DNA of 64,000 nucleotides from Apoda limacodes (GCA_946406115.1 OX291544.1:29467521-29531520), one strand, 5' to 3'; positions 10,586 through 21,832 are shown, counted from the first letter of the stretch. Translations and numbers: made by a program. Notes: generated by a model not told the origin, from the letters alone.

Positions 10586-13500
10586 TTAAGTGTCACGTCT
10601 GCGTGCCAATTTGACTTCATCGTAATGATGAGAAACATGTCGCCTGTTAATTAAGAGTGTTAATGTATTTCTACCATTTATTTTAACTATTTTGTAAGGT
10701 CCCTTCCATATGGGGGACAAGGCTTTGCGGAGCCTTAGATGGTTTTTAAGGAACACATAATCGCCTACTTCGTATTTAACGGGACGACTGTGGTTGTCAT
10801 AATAAGACTTAGAATTTTCTTTTGATTTCGTTATATGCTCAACGGCTTTATCTCGAGAGAATTTTAGTCGATGCTGAAGCATTTCAACGTAATCTGGGTA
10901 AGTGACGTCAGGAACAGTTTCGTAAATTGAATTAGGAATAAAAGGTTTATGTCCGAAGAGAAGTTCGAATGGGGTGTAATTGGTTGTCGAATGCACGGCG
11001 GAATTATAAGATAACATGGCGGTATATACAAATTTGGGCCAGTCATCTTGGTTTTCATTGACGTAAGTACTCTTTGATTGTTGAGTGACTTCTTTCCAGG
11101 GCGCCTTGAGTTTGTGGGTGATATGGTGATGACCAAAGTTGTTTTATTTTGAGAAATTGACAAGTATTTTTAAATAAGTCTGCTGTGAAATTGGTTCCTT
11201 GATCGGTAAGGATGGTTTTTGGGATGCCAAAGAAAGAAATAAAGTGGATGAGACAGTCCATGGTTTCGTGGTACTGCGTATGGGATAAGCAGCAGAATAT
11301 TTCGTTAAGTCGTCTTGCAAGGTGAGTATATATTTAAGTTTAGCGGTGCCCGATTCTGGTAATGGACCTACTATATCTAGAGAAAGTCGTTCAAAGGGAG
11401 TTGTAGAAGACGTTGTAATTTGCATTGGTGCTCTATTGATTTTTCTAAGAGCTTTATTTTCTTGGCAAGAGGAACATTTTTTGATATAATTTTCGATATC
11501 GATACGCATTCCTTTCCAGTAAAATTGTTCGCGGATTCTATTAAACATACGGGCGGAGCCTAAATGACCGGCGATGGGTATGTCGTAATTACTTTTTAGG
11601 ATTTTTGGGATCTCACTAAGGGAAGGATATATAATGTTGTTGTGATAAATGTTTATAGTTATATTGGTATCGTGGAAAAGGTAAGTTAACATATTATATA
11701 TTTTTATAAATGAAAGGTTATCAAAGGGATTTTTGAAATCGCTGATGGCGATTTCCGTTGCACTTGTGTTTGTGGTTATTTCGTTACGAAAGGCTTTGAG
11801 GCAATCAAATATGTCTTTATACGAAGACTTATCAAAGTGATGAACTTTGGTGAAGAGAAGGTAGTAGGTTTTCCTATTTAGGTCAACTTTTGTAAACAAA
11901 TTTAATTCCTTTTCGCATGAAATAACTTTATCAGGACGATTTCTTGTATATAGGGATTGCATTCGTCTAGGTCAATGGATGTGGGAATTAAAATAATATT
12001 GCATGAGCTTTTTGTTAGGTTTTCATTGTGTTGTTTTACATTTGTGTTAAAGTTAATATTCTTATTTAGGATTGTTTTCAGAAATGTGGTGTACTCATTA
12101 CTATTAGAACTAGAAAACGGGACGTTAGGTACTTGGTAACTTGGAGTCAAAGGATTGGTTGGTGTTAAGGTTTGTTCTAGGTTTGTGTCAGGTAAGTTTT
12201 CAGGTAATGGAGATAGCTGGTCAGGTAATTTTTCAGGTAGTGAGAACGGTTGATTTGAAAACTTTTGACGGTTGTGGATTTTGAAAAGCATCTGGGATCT
12301 CTGGAGTCTGTAAGTTCAAAGGACTAAAACCAGGGTTTTGATCGTCAAATGGACTTATGTCTAAAGGATCAAGATCGGTTAGATCTTCATTTACCTCTTC
12401 TATTATAGGATTGACAGGATATCTGGATAGTGCGTCGGCAGCTCCGTTTAGTTTGCCTTTTCGGTATATAATTTCGTATTCATACTCTTCGAGTTTGAGT
12501 CTCCATCTTTGTAATTTAGAACTTGGATCTTTATGGTTAAATAACCATTTGAGTGGACGGTGATCGGTAACAATTTGAAATTTATAGCCGTAGATGTAAG
12601 GACGAAAGGTTTTGCAACCGAAAATGACGGCTAATAGCTCTTTTTCCGTTGTGTTGTAATTGGACTCACTCTTATTTAAAGTGCGTGAAGCAAATGCGAC
12701 TGGTCTGTCTTGTCCTTGAGAAAGAACTGCACCGATGGCATGATTAGAGGCGTCACAAGTCAGGACAAAGGGTTTTGTGAAGTCTGGGTATATGAGAACA
12801 GGTGCAGTGACGAGTTTTTGTTTCAAAGAGTCAAACGCAATTTGTTGTTGATTACGCCAATCAAAAGCTACATCTTTTTTAAGCAGAGAGGTTAATGTTT
12901 TAGCCAGCTTAGAGAAGTCTGGGATGAATCTACGATAGTATGACACAAGTCCGAGAAAGGACTTGATATCTTTGGGGCATTTTGGAACAGGATATTGGGA
13001 AACAGCTTTTATCTTATTAGGGTCTGGTTTGACACCTTGGTCAGTTATAACATGTCCAAGATATGCTACTTCTTTCCTTAAAAACTCGCATTTACTTGGC
13101 TGTAGTTTAAGGTTGAATTTGCGTAGTCTTTCGAAGACGGAAGTGAGGTTTTTTACGTGTGTTTGTAAGTCATAGGAGTAGATGACGATATCATCAAGAT
13201 AAACGAAGCATTTTAGACTTTGGAGACCAGTTAGAACACAATTCATGACACGCTAAAATGTTGCAGGCTCGTTTTTCAGGCCAAACGGCATACGGGAGAA
13301 CTCAAAATGACCCTGCGGAACATTGAAAGCGGTCTTAGGACAATCTGTTTCGTTGACGCAGATTTGGTGAAAACCAGAAGTAAGATCTAATGTCGAGAAG
13401 TATTTTGAATTTCCGAGTTGGTCTAAGATTTCTGTTATCTGTGGTATAGGGTACACGTCTCCAATAGTGACGTCATTCAGCTTTCTGTAGTCTATGACTA

Positions 13501-14974
13501 CACGCCATTTCTTTTCACCTGTTGCATCGAGTTTCTTTGGCACGACCCAGATTGGCGAGGACCATGGAGAAGACGAATGTTTAATAATTCCTTCATCTAA
13601 CATTTTATCTATTTGTTTCGCCACCTCTTTCTTGTGACATTCAGGAAAGCGATAGGATTTTGTGTTAATAGGGACATCGGATGTGGTTCTAATTTCATGT
13701 TTTAAGAAATTAGTGAAAGTTAACTTGTCTCCAGGAAGATGGAAGATATCGGAGTAGTCGGAACAGGCTTGATAGAGGGTAGAGACTTCTTCATTATTTA
13801 AATGGGCTACGCGCAATGAGTTCAGGACTTCTTGTGTTCTATGTAAAGAGTTTTTGTCATCGCTTGTACTAGGTTTGGATACAGGGTAGGCATCATAGTC
13901 GATTGGACATAGAGTAAGATTAAGGTTAGAATCGATTTGGACTGGATTTTGAGAGACGTTAACAACGGTTATGTTAACACGATCGTTATTTTTTACTTTT
14001 ACTACACAATTAGATACGAGCAAGGAGTCGGATATGTGTTGGTCCATGATCAGACCTTCTTTAATCTTTGGGTTAGATACAGTGCATTCAATTACAACTT
14101 CTGATCGAGCGGGAATGGAGTAAATGGGATGACAAAAGTTCAATTTAAATTTAAGGTCCCCTATTGTGACGGCGTTATCTAAATAGCTTATGTTGCATTT
14201 CAGGTCTCTGAGAAGTTCACTGCCTATTATTGCATCATATTTTAGGTCTATTTTATCGACAACGTGAAAAGTGGTCGAATTTTGTTTGTTTCTTAATTTA
14301 GGAAACAACTCTAGTTTGAAGTGACCTACAGTACGGATAAACTCCCGGTTATTATCGATTCCTTTCAATTTGATTTTCTCTTTATTTAGAATGGGCATTT
14401 TCTCAATAGATTTGCTTTTTATCAGATTCACAGATGCTCCAGAATCAATGAGAAATGATAACGGTCTTTCGGAAAGGTTTGTAAATAAAATAATATGAGG
14501 TAGGGATCTGTGTTTAATGTTAGATGTGACTTCATGTAATTTCATAGATTCAGAGGGTGTTTGTGGAATTAGGTCATTAAATTCTTTTTCAGGTTCACAA
14601 ATCGGTCCAGTAGCCGAGTTCGTAGTTTTTGAGTCTTTAGGTTCAGAAGTTAGAATATTGGAGTTCTTGAATTCAGAGGTTCGGATATTTGATTTCTTGG
14701 AAACAGAGGTTCGGACATTTGAGTCCTTGGATACAGAGGTTCGGACATTTGAGTCCTTGGAAACAGAGGTTCGGACATACGAGTCCTTGGAAACAGAGGA
14801 TCGGACATTTGAGTCCTTGGATACGGAGGTTTGGACATTTGAGTCCTTGGATGCAGAGGTTTGGACATTTGAGTCCTTGGATACAGAGGTTCTAGTATGG
14901 GTGTCGTTGGACTCGCGTGGCTTAGATTGTGATTCGGGCTTCACGGGACACCTCCGTGAGCCCTCTACTCGTTT
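10586..14974 (-). pseudogene. Gypsy pol: protease, RT, RNase H, integrase; one stop and four frameshifts
   Basis: Pol opens by a -1 shift from gag at 14,971-14,977. Order: decapeptide tandem-repeat region (14,893-14,648), protease (FLIDSGASVNLI, about 14,440), RT (WRVVIDYRKLN, FSTLDLTSGFHQI, MPFGLKN), then TAG at 13,255-13,253, then YLDDIVIYS (RT catalytic centre, about 13,190). RNase H follows (TCDASNHAIGAVL, TTEKELLAVI). Integrase has GHLGSARMFNRI and CSSCQENK, where the first His of the HHCC finger seems absent. Next are LSLDIVGPLPE, LTDQGTNF and QGALERSHS (D, D, E), and a C-terminal GPYKIVKI motif. Frameshifts lie near 12,270, 11,950, 11,270 and 11,050. All catalytic residues of RT, RNase H and integrase are still readable, so decay is recent. 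Confidence 0.93.
14648..14893 (-). repeat. 30-bp minisatellite coding a decapeptide repeat in pol
   Basis: About eight tandem units of 30 bp (plus-strand unit ttcggacatttgagtccttgg...). On the minus strand they keep the pol frame and encode a Ser/Thr-rich decapeptide close to TSVSKDSNVR. Units differ by one to three bases. The array lies between the frameshift site and the protease, a linker position. The unit is a multiple of three, so copy number can change without breaking the frame. Confidence 0.92.
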
Positions 14975-14977
14975 AAA
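14936..14977 (-). promoter_or_regulatory. Programmed -1 ribosomal frameshift signal at gag/pol
   Basis: Read on minus, the gag frame reaches the heptamer TTTAAAC (plus 14,971-14,977) in the required T TTA AAC phase, then GAG TAG. After a 7-nt spacer, GGGCTCACGG pairs with CCGTGAAGCCC (plus 14,936-14,963), with one bulged A and a 7-nt loop. The pol frame is exactly -1 relative to gag and stays open through this point. Slippery heptamer, spacer length and stem-loop all match the known -1 frameshift architecture. Confidence 0.85.
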
Positions 14978-15946
14978 GATTCGTTTGTATTTTCAGGGTG
15001 TTCAGGTGAATCTTGCTCATTAGGATGCAGGGTGAAAACATCATTGGTTTGTGTTTCAGGAAAATAGTGGTCACCCTCTGTATAGAATACGCGAGGTTGC
15101 TGAGGATTCGAAAATCTAGGATATTGAGGTGAGTTCGTGGTTGTAGGACGACGAAGTTGTGGTGAAAAAGGGGGATGAGGTGTCCTGAGGCGGTTGTTAT
15201 TGTATTCTCGTTTTTTACAGGATTCGATAGTGTGACCTTGGTATTTGCAGTATCTACAGAAGAGTATATTGGAGTTTCGTGGGTTGAGTAATCGCTGGGG
15301 CTGGTTTTGGGTAAGTATTATGCACTGTAGGTTTAAATGTGTAGTCAGGTCTTCGAGTGGGTGTTGGATTATAAAAACGATCTTGGGACGTTGAAGGTAG
15401 GTTTCGTCTATGCATCATAAGTTGGATTTTGTCTTCGGAAATAGCCATATTAATGGCGTCGTTAAGGTTATTAGGGTCTTTGCAACGGACAATTCTGGAT
15501 ATTCTAGGAGACAATCCGAGTAAAAATGTGTGTAGGGCTAAATCTTCCATAGCTGCGATTCTGCCAGGAAGTTCTTTTTTATTTGAGTTGGATAATGTGA
15601 TTTCGGTTAGTAGTTTTGAAAGATTCGTTTCCATTCGTAATGCGAATTGATTAACTGGTTCGTTAGTAGTTTGTCGGCATTCTTGTAAGTCTGTGAGGAG
15701 GTGTGCGTAATGTTTCCTCTCACCGAATTGGGTTTGCAATAATTCTTTTAACTGTGCCCAACTTGTGAGTTCCTTTATTGAACACACCGCTTCAGCTTTT
15801 CAACTTGTAGCAATATTGTAAGCATTGTCGCAATTTGTGATAAATGCATTTAATTTATCTCGGGTACCATCAAAACTCCTAATAAATTTAAATAAGGCGG
15901 TGATTGGAAAGTTGTCTTCAGAGGTTTTCGAATCCTTTGTAGACAT
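14965..15946 (-). pseudogene. Gypsy gag, one nonsense codon and one frameshift
   Basis: ATG at 15,946-15,944 opens a gag of about 325 residues. An in-frame TGA at 15,802-15,800 interrupts it after 48 codons. The capsid-like part (15,799-15,254) contains WAQLKELLQTQFGE and a cysteine-poor helical region. Between about 15,300 and 15,256 a one-base frameshift intervenes, after which the nucleocapsid zinc knuckle CRYCKYQGHTIESC (15,258-15,217; full CX2CX4HX4C) lies in frame with the gag stop TAG at 14,967-14,965. The knuckle binds genomic RNA in this family. The knuckle and gag stop being in one frame 97 codons apart supports the model. Confidence 0.88.
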
Positions 15947-16716
15947 TTTAGGAAAATTAAATTAGTAAAAGCAAAATGAAATCGGTTCGGTGTAACAGGC
16001 GGTCACTGGATCACGGGAATGTTTATGTTACTGAATGACGGCGTCGTGGTCTGGACGAGCTATGTTTTGATTACGCTTTCTACGATAAGGATTGGATCAA
16101 TACAATGCTAATACATTTGTTACAGACAATAATTATTAATGAATAAGTTTAGTAATAATGAGTATAAAATTTATGACAGAACAATTAAAACGAGAATGTT
16201 AATTTTGAATAACATTTAAAATTCACTGAATTTTCACTTAGATCGGAGATTAGATTCACTTTTGTCAGGAATTCACTTTCACTAAAAATAGTTAATAATT
16301 TAAGACTAACAGGATCTGGAACTGGAGTAGTAGTATTACTTTGTATTTCTGGAACCTGGATGTCATTGTTGTTAGAGCTGTGATCTCGTTGGCAGAACCC
16401 GAAGTATTTCTTTTGGTTTTGCTGGTTTTGCAGGTGTGACCCCGCAGTTGACAGCTGGTACAAGCTCTTCTAAAGAACTTGAAGTATATGTAGATGTGAC
16501 CCCACGGTGGATAACACACAGTAGGTCGGACAAGGATACGGAGATGAGTTCAACGTTGTACTTTGATTCTGGCACACACACACTTGTAAATATATAAATA
16601 GTTTGTATAGTTTGAAATAAAAGTCACTTTTATTCACGGATATAGAAAGATTCAGAGAAGGATACGGAGACGATTCCGGGATACTATTTTTTTGTATCCG
16701 TTAGCGCTGCCACCAA
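15947..16716 (-). other. Gypsy leader with tRNA-Leu-type primer-binding site
   Basis: This is the untranslated region between 5' LTR and gag. Directly after the LTR, TGGTGGCAGCG (plus 16,705-16,715) is complementary to the 3' end of a tRNA ending CGCTGCCA-CCA, which fits insect tRNA-Leu of the AAG/TAG type. The short open frames here show no recognised protein. A (CA)n-like run lies near 16,574. Confidence 0.75.
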
Positions 16717-16919
16717 TGGTAGTCGGGATTCTCGACTAGGGTTTTAAAAAAAGATTATTTATAATTATTAACACTTATTTATTCCGGTGTGTACCGGGTA
16801 GAGGCTAGTGTTGAACTGAGGAGCTTTACTTGAGATGTTGGGAACGGATCATAATAATGCTGACTAGGCTAGGAAAAGGGGTGACTAGACTATATAGGGT
16901 GCATATAATATTTATAACA
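16717..16919 (-). repeat. Gypsy 5' LTR
   Basis: It is 203 bp, the partner of 8364-8601, with a ~35-bp deletion and a few substitutions (for example ggagcttt versus ggagattt). It ends next to the GAAC target duplication at 16,920-16,923. Confidence 0.93.
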
Positions 16920-17084
16920 GAACGTTTGTACAAAATTTCATGCTTCCAGATACAGCGGTTTCAGCTGTTCATTGATCGATTAGTCAGTCAGCCAGTCAAT
17001 TTCTTCTTCTATATAAATATAGCTGAATCGGCGAACGTTGTTTCCTTTTTTAAAACAACCTAATAGGGTTGTTCTAATTCAAAA

Positions 17085-17515
17085 ACCTTCCCCGGCGTGA
17101 GCATAACAACTTACCAAAATTTCATTACAATCGGTTTACCCCTATTGCGCGAGTCCGACTCTCACTTGATCATTTTTTCTTTTTCAGAAACATTCCCCAG
17201 CCTGTGCATAAAAACTTACCAAAATATCATTAAAATCGGTTTACCCTTATTGCGCGAGTCAGACTCGCACTTGACCATTTTTTTCTTTCTCAAAAACATT
17301 CCCCGGCGTGTGCATAAAAACTTACCAAAATTTCATTACAATCGGTTTACCCCTATTGCGCGACTCCGACTCGCACTTAACCCTGTCTTGCTCGCACTTG
17401 ACCCTTTTTTTCTTTCTCAGAAGCATTCCCCGGCGTGTGTATAATAACTTACCAAAATTTCATTACAATTGGTTTACCCTTATTGCGTTAATCCGACTCG
17501 CACTTCACCCTTTCA
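17085..17515 (+). repeat. ~107-bp tandem repeat built around a SINE-like tail
   Basis: Four tandem units share 'cttaccaaaatttcattaca', 'cggtttacccctattgcgcg' and 'agtccgactcgcacttgacc'. The third unit has a ~20-bp internal duplication of the tail. The motif cgagtccgactcgcacttg is the 3' tail of the common lepidopteran repeat seen at 40.7 and 46.0 kb, here amplified in tandem. Open frames over the array are repeat by-products. Confidence 0.85.
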
Positions 17516-18569
17516 GTAAAACCTTATCTTATCGGATGCCTAGGTCATACAAAGAACACACCCTTCAAGTTTCAAGTCTTTACCATCAGCGGTTTAGGCT
17601 GTGCGTTGATCCATCAATCATTCAGGACAAAGCATTTTATATTATAGATTACTTATGAATTTAGTTCTAGTCTTCTATTCTTCTGGGAATCAGTTTTCTG
17701 GTGTTATCCAGTGTCTCCATCCACGCCGTAATAACGGTAAACCTACCGTATTCCTTATGGATCTACCACCTACCGTAGTCGTCTTATTACGGTGCTATAT
17801 TCTACCGTTATTTCATCTGTTTGAATAAGACCTTTAAAAAATGCCTAATTTCTACAGAAGCAACCCCAAATACCTCATTTTAAAAAGTTTCATGATATAC
17901 TTTTATATTAGCAACACATTCACAGGGAATTTCCCAGAATTAAGTTTTGTGTACATAGACAAGAATGTATAGGTAATGCGACCAAATAACGAAGATCATA
18001 TATATCTAAGATAATTTTTACTACACTATGGTAATTAAAATAAGTTTTACTCGTTCTAATCTAAGTTTGCTAATTTGATATTTTTTTTTTAAATCGGTGC
18101 GATTTCTCGATATAAACATTGTAACAATGAGTGATTTTAGCTACTAAAGTGACTTTAGTGGAGGAGGGTCTTTAAAAAGAAGTAATGTCACTAAAAAAAA
18201 ACTATGATTTTGATGTCACTTGCACTGTTCCCTAAGTTGCACGATACGTAGTCCAACTAAAAATCAATTTTTGCAATCCGACTTATAGTTTTTGAAATAT
18301 GCGCGGACAAACATACAAACATACACTTATGAAATTTCGCACATATGTTTAGAAGCTGGTATAGGCTAACATATACAAAACCTGTGCAATTCTGACAATA
18401 TAACATACATACGGGTCGAATTGATAACCTACTTTTTTTTGAAGTCGGTTAAGAACTGATAAATATAGATAATAGGTTCTATACTTGATTTAAGTAATAT
18501 TTAACTCTAATACTCAATAAAGTATTTTGTAAGTATTCCGCGGTGTACGTATTACCTTTTTCCAAGATT
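17516..18569. other. No gene; AT-rich with repeat debris
   Basis: There is a continuation of degenerate repeat (to about 17,660) and an AT-rich run. A block at 18,240-18,450 ends in 'gaagtcggttaag' with 'acaaacatacaaacataca', the style of a dispersed repeat 3' end. No coding signal is seen. Confidence 0.5.
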
Positions 18570-20080
18570 TCAACAAGCAGCATTCGTGAATTTCCGAAGC
18601 GTTTTTATTACGTCCGTCATAAAAACGGAAACGGAATTTGTGTTAAACAAGTCTCCTTTTTTAAACTTATATTATAAATGCGAAAGTAACTGAATGTCTG
18701 TCTGGTACCTCTTCCTGCTTTAACCGCTTAACTGATTTAGATGACATTTGGTATGGATATAAGTAGTTTGACACCGGGAAAGGACATAGGATAGTTTTTA
18801 TCCCGAAAATTCAAAAGTTTCCGTGGGAATAACTTAAACCGAGCCTAAACGAACTATAACAATAGCTTGCTATACCAAATTTCATTAGTATAATAAAGGA
18901 GTTTACGTAAGAATCCCACGCCGGTAACCAAAGACTGGCAACTAAAAGGCTGGCAAAAGCTAGTTTGTAATAATTCTCATTTTACGGAACCCTGAATTAA
19001 TGCGTGCTTTATAGGTACAGGTTCGTTAATATATGTTGGTAGGTAAACATTGGTTACTAAGCAAATTACTCAAACTAATGGATCCCGTTATTGTTCTAAC
19101 ACAAAGGTATAGCTTTTAAATATTAAAATAGAAACGAAAATTATCTGCCACACACGTATGAGGCCGTCTCGCATTTGCCCTTTTTTTCTTATTTTTGCTC
19201 GATATTGATGACGGCAACAGTTGAAATATTCACAGAATATTAAGTTATATATTCACTTTAAAAATAAATAATTAAATTAAAATAACACAAATGTTTAAGG
19301 GGGGCTCCTATACAACAAACGTGATTTTTTTGCCGTTTTTATAGAATATGATACGGAACCTTTCGTGCGCGAGTCCGACTAGGACTTGGCCGACTTTTTA
19401 CTTTGGGGAACGGAACCCTACAAACGAATGTAGCCTGTCAACACTAAAGTGTTAGATATAAGTAGCAGTTAGAGTTGTGTGGCTAAATTTATTTTAAATG
19501 ACGTAGGTACTTTTTTGAACCGAAGGCGGCGGTCAAAAATCAAAACTAGAATCGCCATATTGAAATTATGTGAACTAACAATGACACTAGCGACCAAACA
19601 AACAAGGTCAGAATGTTAAAAAAGTTGGTTGCACGTGTTTTTGTTGTAGGAGGATACACCATTCAAAAAATCAATGATTCACCAGAGCTAACGTCACATT
19701 TCGCAATACACCACAAACATTTAGCGTCTATATCGCAAGACTCGTTAGCTCAGTAGGCTCAGAGCGCCGATATACTTTAAAGGATTCCATCGTAGGACGG
19801 AGGTTCAAATCCTTCACAAGTCAGACTTTTTTTCACTTTTATGGTAAACGTAAGTACGTTCTAAAGAATACGAAACAAGAAAATATTTTTAATGTAACGA
19901 ATTAAAGAATAAACAATTACATATACAATTTGAATATGAAAAATAGACACAAAATTTCACCTATTTTATTATCCAATACCTAAGTGAACAACTTAACAAA
20001 AACTACTAATCAAATTGTATTATGATAAAATTCATTAAAAGTATTATAGGTACCTACTTAACTAATTTTTGTTATTATTT
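18570..20080 (+). repeat. Composite dispersed repeat, copy A (contains a tRNA-like unit)
   Basis: It starts 'agcattcgtgaatttccgaa' and runs through the 'atgcgaaagtaactgaatgt' repeat and a partial common lepidopteran repeat (19,140-19,437). A 'gcggtcaaaaatcaaaacta' block follows, then tRNA-like unit A at 19,739-19,822 with its downstream flank. The same order recurs at 42,950-43,844 plus 45,081-45,560 (copy C) and partly at 39,900-40,470 (copy B). Copy A is the most diverged. Confidence 0.75.
19739..19822 (+). tRNA. tRNA-like unit A (degenerate)
   Basis: It keeps a D-arm/A-box like stretch (gttagctcagtaggctcaga), a T-arm with TTCAAAT loop and B box (ggttcaaatcc), and a run of T's just after (19,825-19,831) that could end Pol III transcription. 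The acceptor stem GACTCGT/ACAAGTC has one mismatch, the D loop one extra base, and the anticodon stem holds a ~17-nt loop. It is weaker than copies B and C, so probably inactive. Confidence 0.4.
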
Positions 20081-20194
20081 TACTATAATATTGATTTTCT
20101 TTTAAATATAATAAAAAAATGATTTTCTCCTCTGCATAACCGGGTGTTGGGACACGTATTTACTATGGCAATGAACATCATAAGCCCGAAGGTA

Positions 20195-20301
20195 TGGTCA
20201 TTAGACTACGTTATAGGCTAGACCGCGAAAATACGCCGTTTTTGTGTAAATTTTGTGGCAAAACTATAGCATCTAAAGGATTGCAAAAATATATGTTATA
20301 A
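20195..20301 (+). pseudogene. Possible zinc-finger or transposase fragment
   Basis: A short open segment encodes RENTPFLCKFCGKTIASKG followed by LQKYML and a stop at 20,299-20,301. The C-x2-C with a following G-K-T/S-A-S resembles the first half of a C2H2 finger, as in host zinc-finger genes or BED/THAP-like transposase domains. No histidine pair follows. The similarity is short and may be chance. Confidence 0.2.
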
Positions 20302-20379
20302 AACTTGCTTTTGTCTCGTGCATTACCTTACTGAATGATTTTCATTCATTGTATTTAATGCAATAAAAAATCGACGTGT

Positions 20380-20960
20380 CCAATGACCGTTGTTTTAACA
20401 CTTGTGCAAATTTTTAAAGCGTGTTTTGCATTTGCTTGTAATGAAGATGGTTAAACAATTAGAATAGCTTGTTATCTAGTGCATAGACTCTAAGTTGTAG
20501 CGAAAAGTCAAAAAATGTGGCTGCAAAACGGTAATAACGTTAAATTCCATACAAAAAAATTTAAAGTTTCAAGGCGTCATTATGGTATAAATTACTTAAA
20601 AAGTATATAACATATATATCTCATAGTAATGTAAATGACATTATCTAGTAATTTATAGTACATTTACATACACAACGTTAGAATTACAGAATCGCCCTCT
20701 TAATGCAAAACGTAGTGACCATTGTTTTAACACTTGTGCATATGTATAAACCGTGTATTGTATTTACTTACAATGAAAGTCGATCAAATCATTGAAATAG
20801 GTTATTATCTAGTGCAATGACACTAAATTATAGCAAAAAGTTAAAGAAATGTGACTTCACAACGGTAAAAACGTTAAATTCTATTAGAAAAATTAAAAGT
20901 TTCAAGGCGTCAATAATATCGTATAAATTATGTAAGAAGTATATAATAATTATATTACAT
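20380..20960 (+). repeat. Diverged tandem duplication, ~325-bp period
   Basis: Segments 20,380-20,620 and 20,705-20,960 share 'ttgttttaacacttgtgca', 'ttatctagtgca', 'aacggtaa.aacgttaaattc' and 'aaagtttcaaggcgtca'. Identity is moderate, so the duplication is old. No coding content is seen. Confidence 0.75.
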
Positions 20961-21025
20961 AGGATATAATTCGGTTTATTAACTTTTACAAAATTATAAG
21001 TTTACAACAGTAATTAATATGATAC

Positions 21026-21140
21026 TAGCTCTTGCCCGCGGTTTCACCCGCTCTAAATTCGGTTATCGTTGTAGGATTTTAATTCCTCGATAATAGAAAA
21101 AAACCGACTCACACTTGACGTTTTCAAGTAACATATATCC
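21026..21140 (+). repeat. Lepidopteran dispersed repeat fragment
   Basis: It begins 'actagctcttgcccgcggtttcacccgc' and includes 'accgactcacacttgacg', the same two motifs that open and close other repeats in the window. Confidence 0.5.
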
Positions 21141-21327
21141 TTCCTCGGGACTTAAACTATCAGTACAGCGGCTTAAGCGTGAAGAGGTGACAGACAGACA
21201 GAGTTAATTTCTTATTTATAACATTACCAATAGTAGTGATGGTATAATAATTTTTTACATACCCATTGTTAGTAAATTAGCTTTCTGGCCTATAGGTTTT
21301 AGCTTAGCCAGTAATATTATTTTCGTT

Positions 21328-21832
21328 ATACCACTCAGGGGGCGTCCATAAATTACGTGAGGTGATTTTGGCGATTTTTCGACCCCCCCTCCCCGTTTTG
21401 TGAGACATCGTGAGATTTGGCTCGAATCCCTCTCCGCTACCTTAATCTCACGTGATTTTTATAAATGCTTAACGTTAGTGTAAATACGTTAATCTGTGCT
21501 TGATTGCGTTGGATATATTTTAATTCTTTATTTTTTACTTTGTGATAATGAGATCATGGTTATTGTGTAAGATTTGACGATATTTAACACGGTTTTCTCG
21601 CATTTCTACACTGTGCGAAAAATAAAATTACGTGATATTTTGCGAAACCCTTTCTCTCCCCACGTGAGATTGGGTGAGATTCTGCTTGACAACCTCCCCT
21701 CCCTAAACGCCGTAATTTATGGATGCGCCCTAAGGTAGCAAACAATCTAACGGTCCGCCTGATGGTAAGCCACCGCAGCGTATGAACGCTTGCAAAACCT
21801 GGGGCATCACTCGCGCATTGCGAGCAATCACA
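21328..21832 (-). repeat. Jockey-like 3' UTR fragment, interrupted by a MITE
   Basis: The left end 'ataccact' (21,328-21,335) and right part 'aaggtagcaaac...' (21,732-21,832) together match the 3' UTR of the Jockey-like element at 54,736-54,840. Shared strings include 'ataccactaaggtggcaaac' and 'cgcctgatggtaag'. The 397 bp between them is a separate inverted-repeat element. Confidence 0.7.
21336..21732. mobile_element. 397-bp MITE with ~22-bp terminal inverted repeats
   Basis: The left end is CAGGGGGCGTCCATAAATTA and the right end, reversed, is TAGGGCGCATCCATAAATTA; the match continues for two more bases (CG). There is no coding sequence. The inside is rich in 'cgtgagatt' motifs that recur near both ends. 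Similar 'ggcgtccataaatta' ends occur on non-autonomous DNA transposons of several animals. I cannot assign the superfamily; the target duplication is at most two bases. Confidence 0.8.

Larger units (their letters stand above)
8364..16919 (-). mobile_element. Ty3/gypsy retroelement with env-like gene (errantivirus-like)
   Basis: An 8.56-kb element on the minus strand. It runs from 5' LTR 16,717-16,919 through a primer-binding site (16,705-16,715), gag, pol, env and polypurine tract (8602-8611) to 3' LTR 8364-8601. The 4-bp target duplication GAAC lies at 8360-8363 and 16,920-16,923. The domain order protease, RT, RNase H, integrase followed by a separate env-like frame is that of insect gypsy elements with env. 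The proteins keep long open stretches: about one stop in gag, one in pol, and a handful of frameshifts. Apart from a ~35-bp deletion, the LTRs differ at only a few sites, so the insertion is fairly recent. Confidence 0.95.

Noticed and set aside
14517..15023. 168-codon plus-strand frame with repeated residues
   Set aside because: It is the antisense of the 30-bp minisatellite in gypsy pol. The unit length is a multiple of three, so all six frames stay open.
17085..17515. CRISPR-like array
   Set aside because: Units are ~107 bp tandem copies without unique spacers, in a eukaryotic genome; it is a satellite-like repeat.
17097..17658. Two ~115-codon proteins over the satellite
   Set aside because: They are made only of the translated 107-bp repeat unit and a neighbouring repeat.
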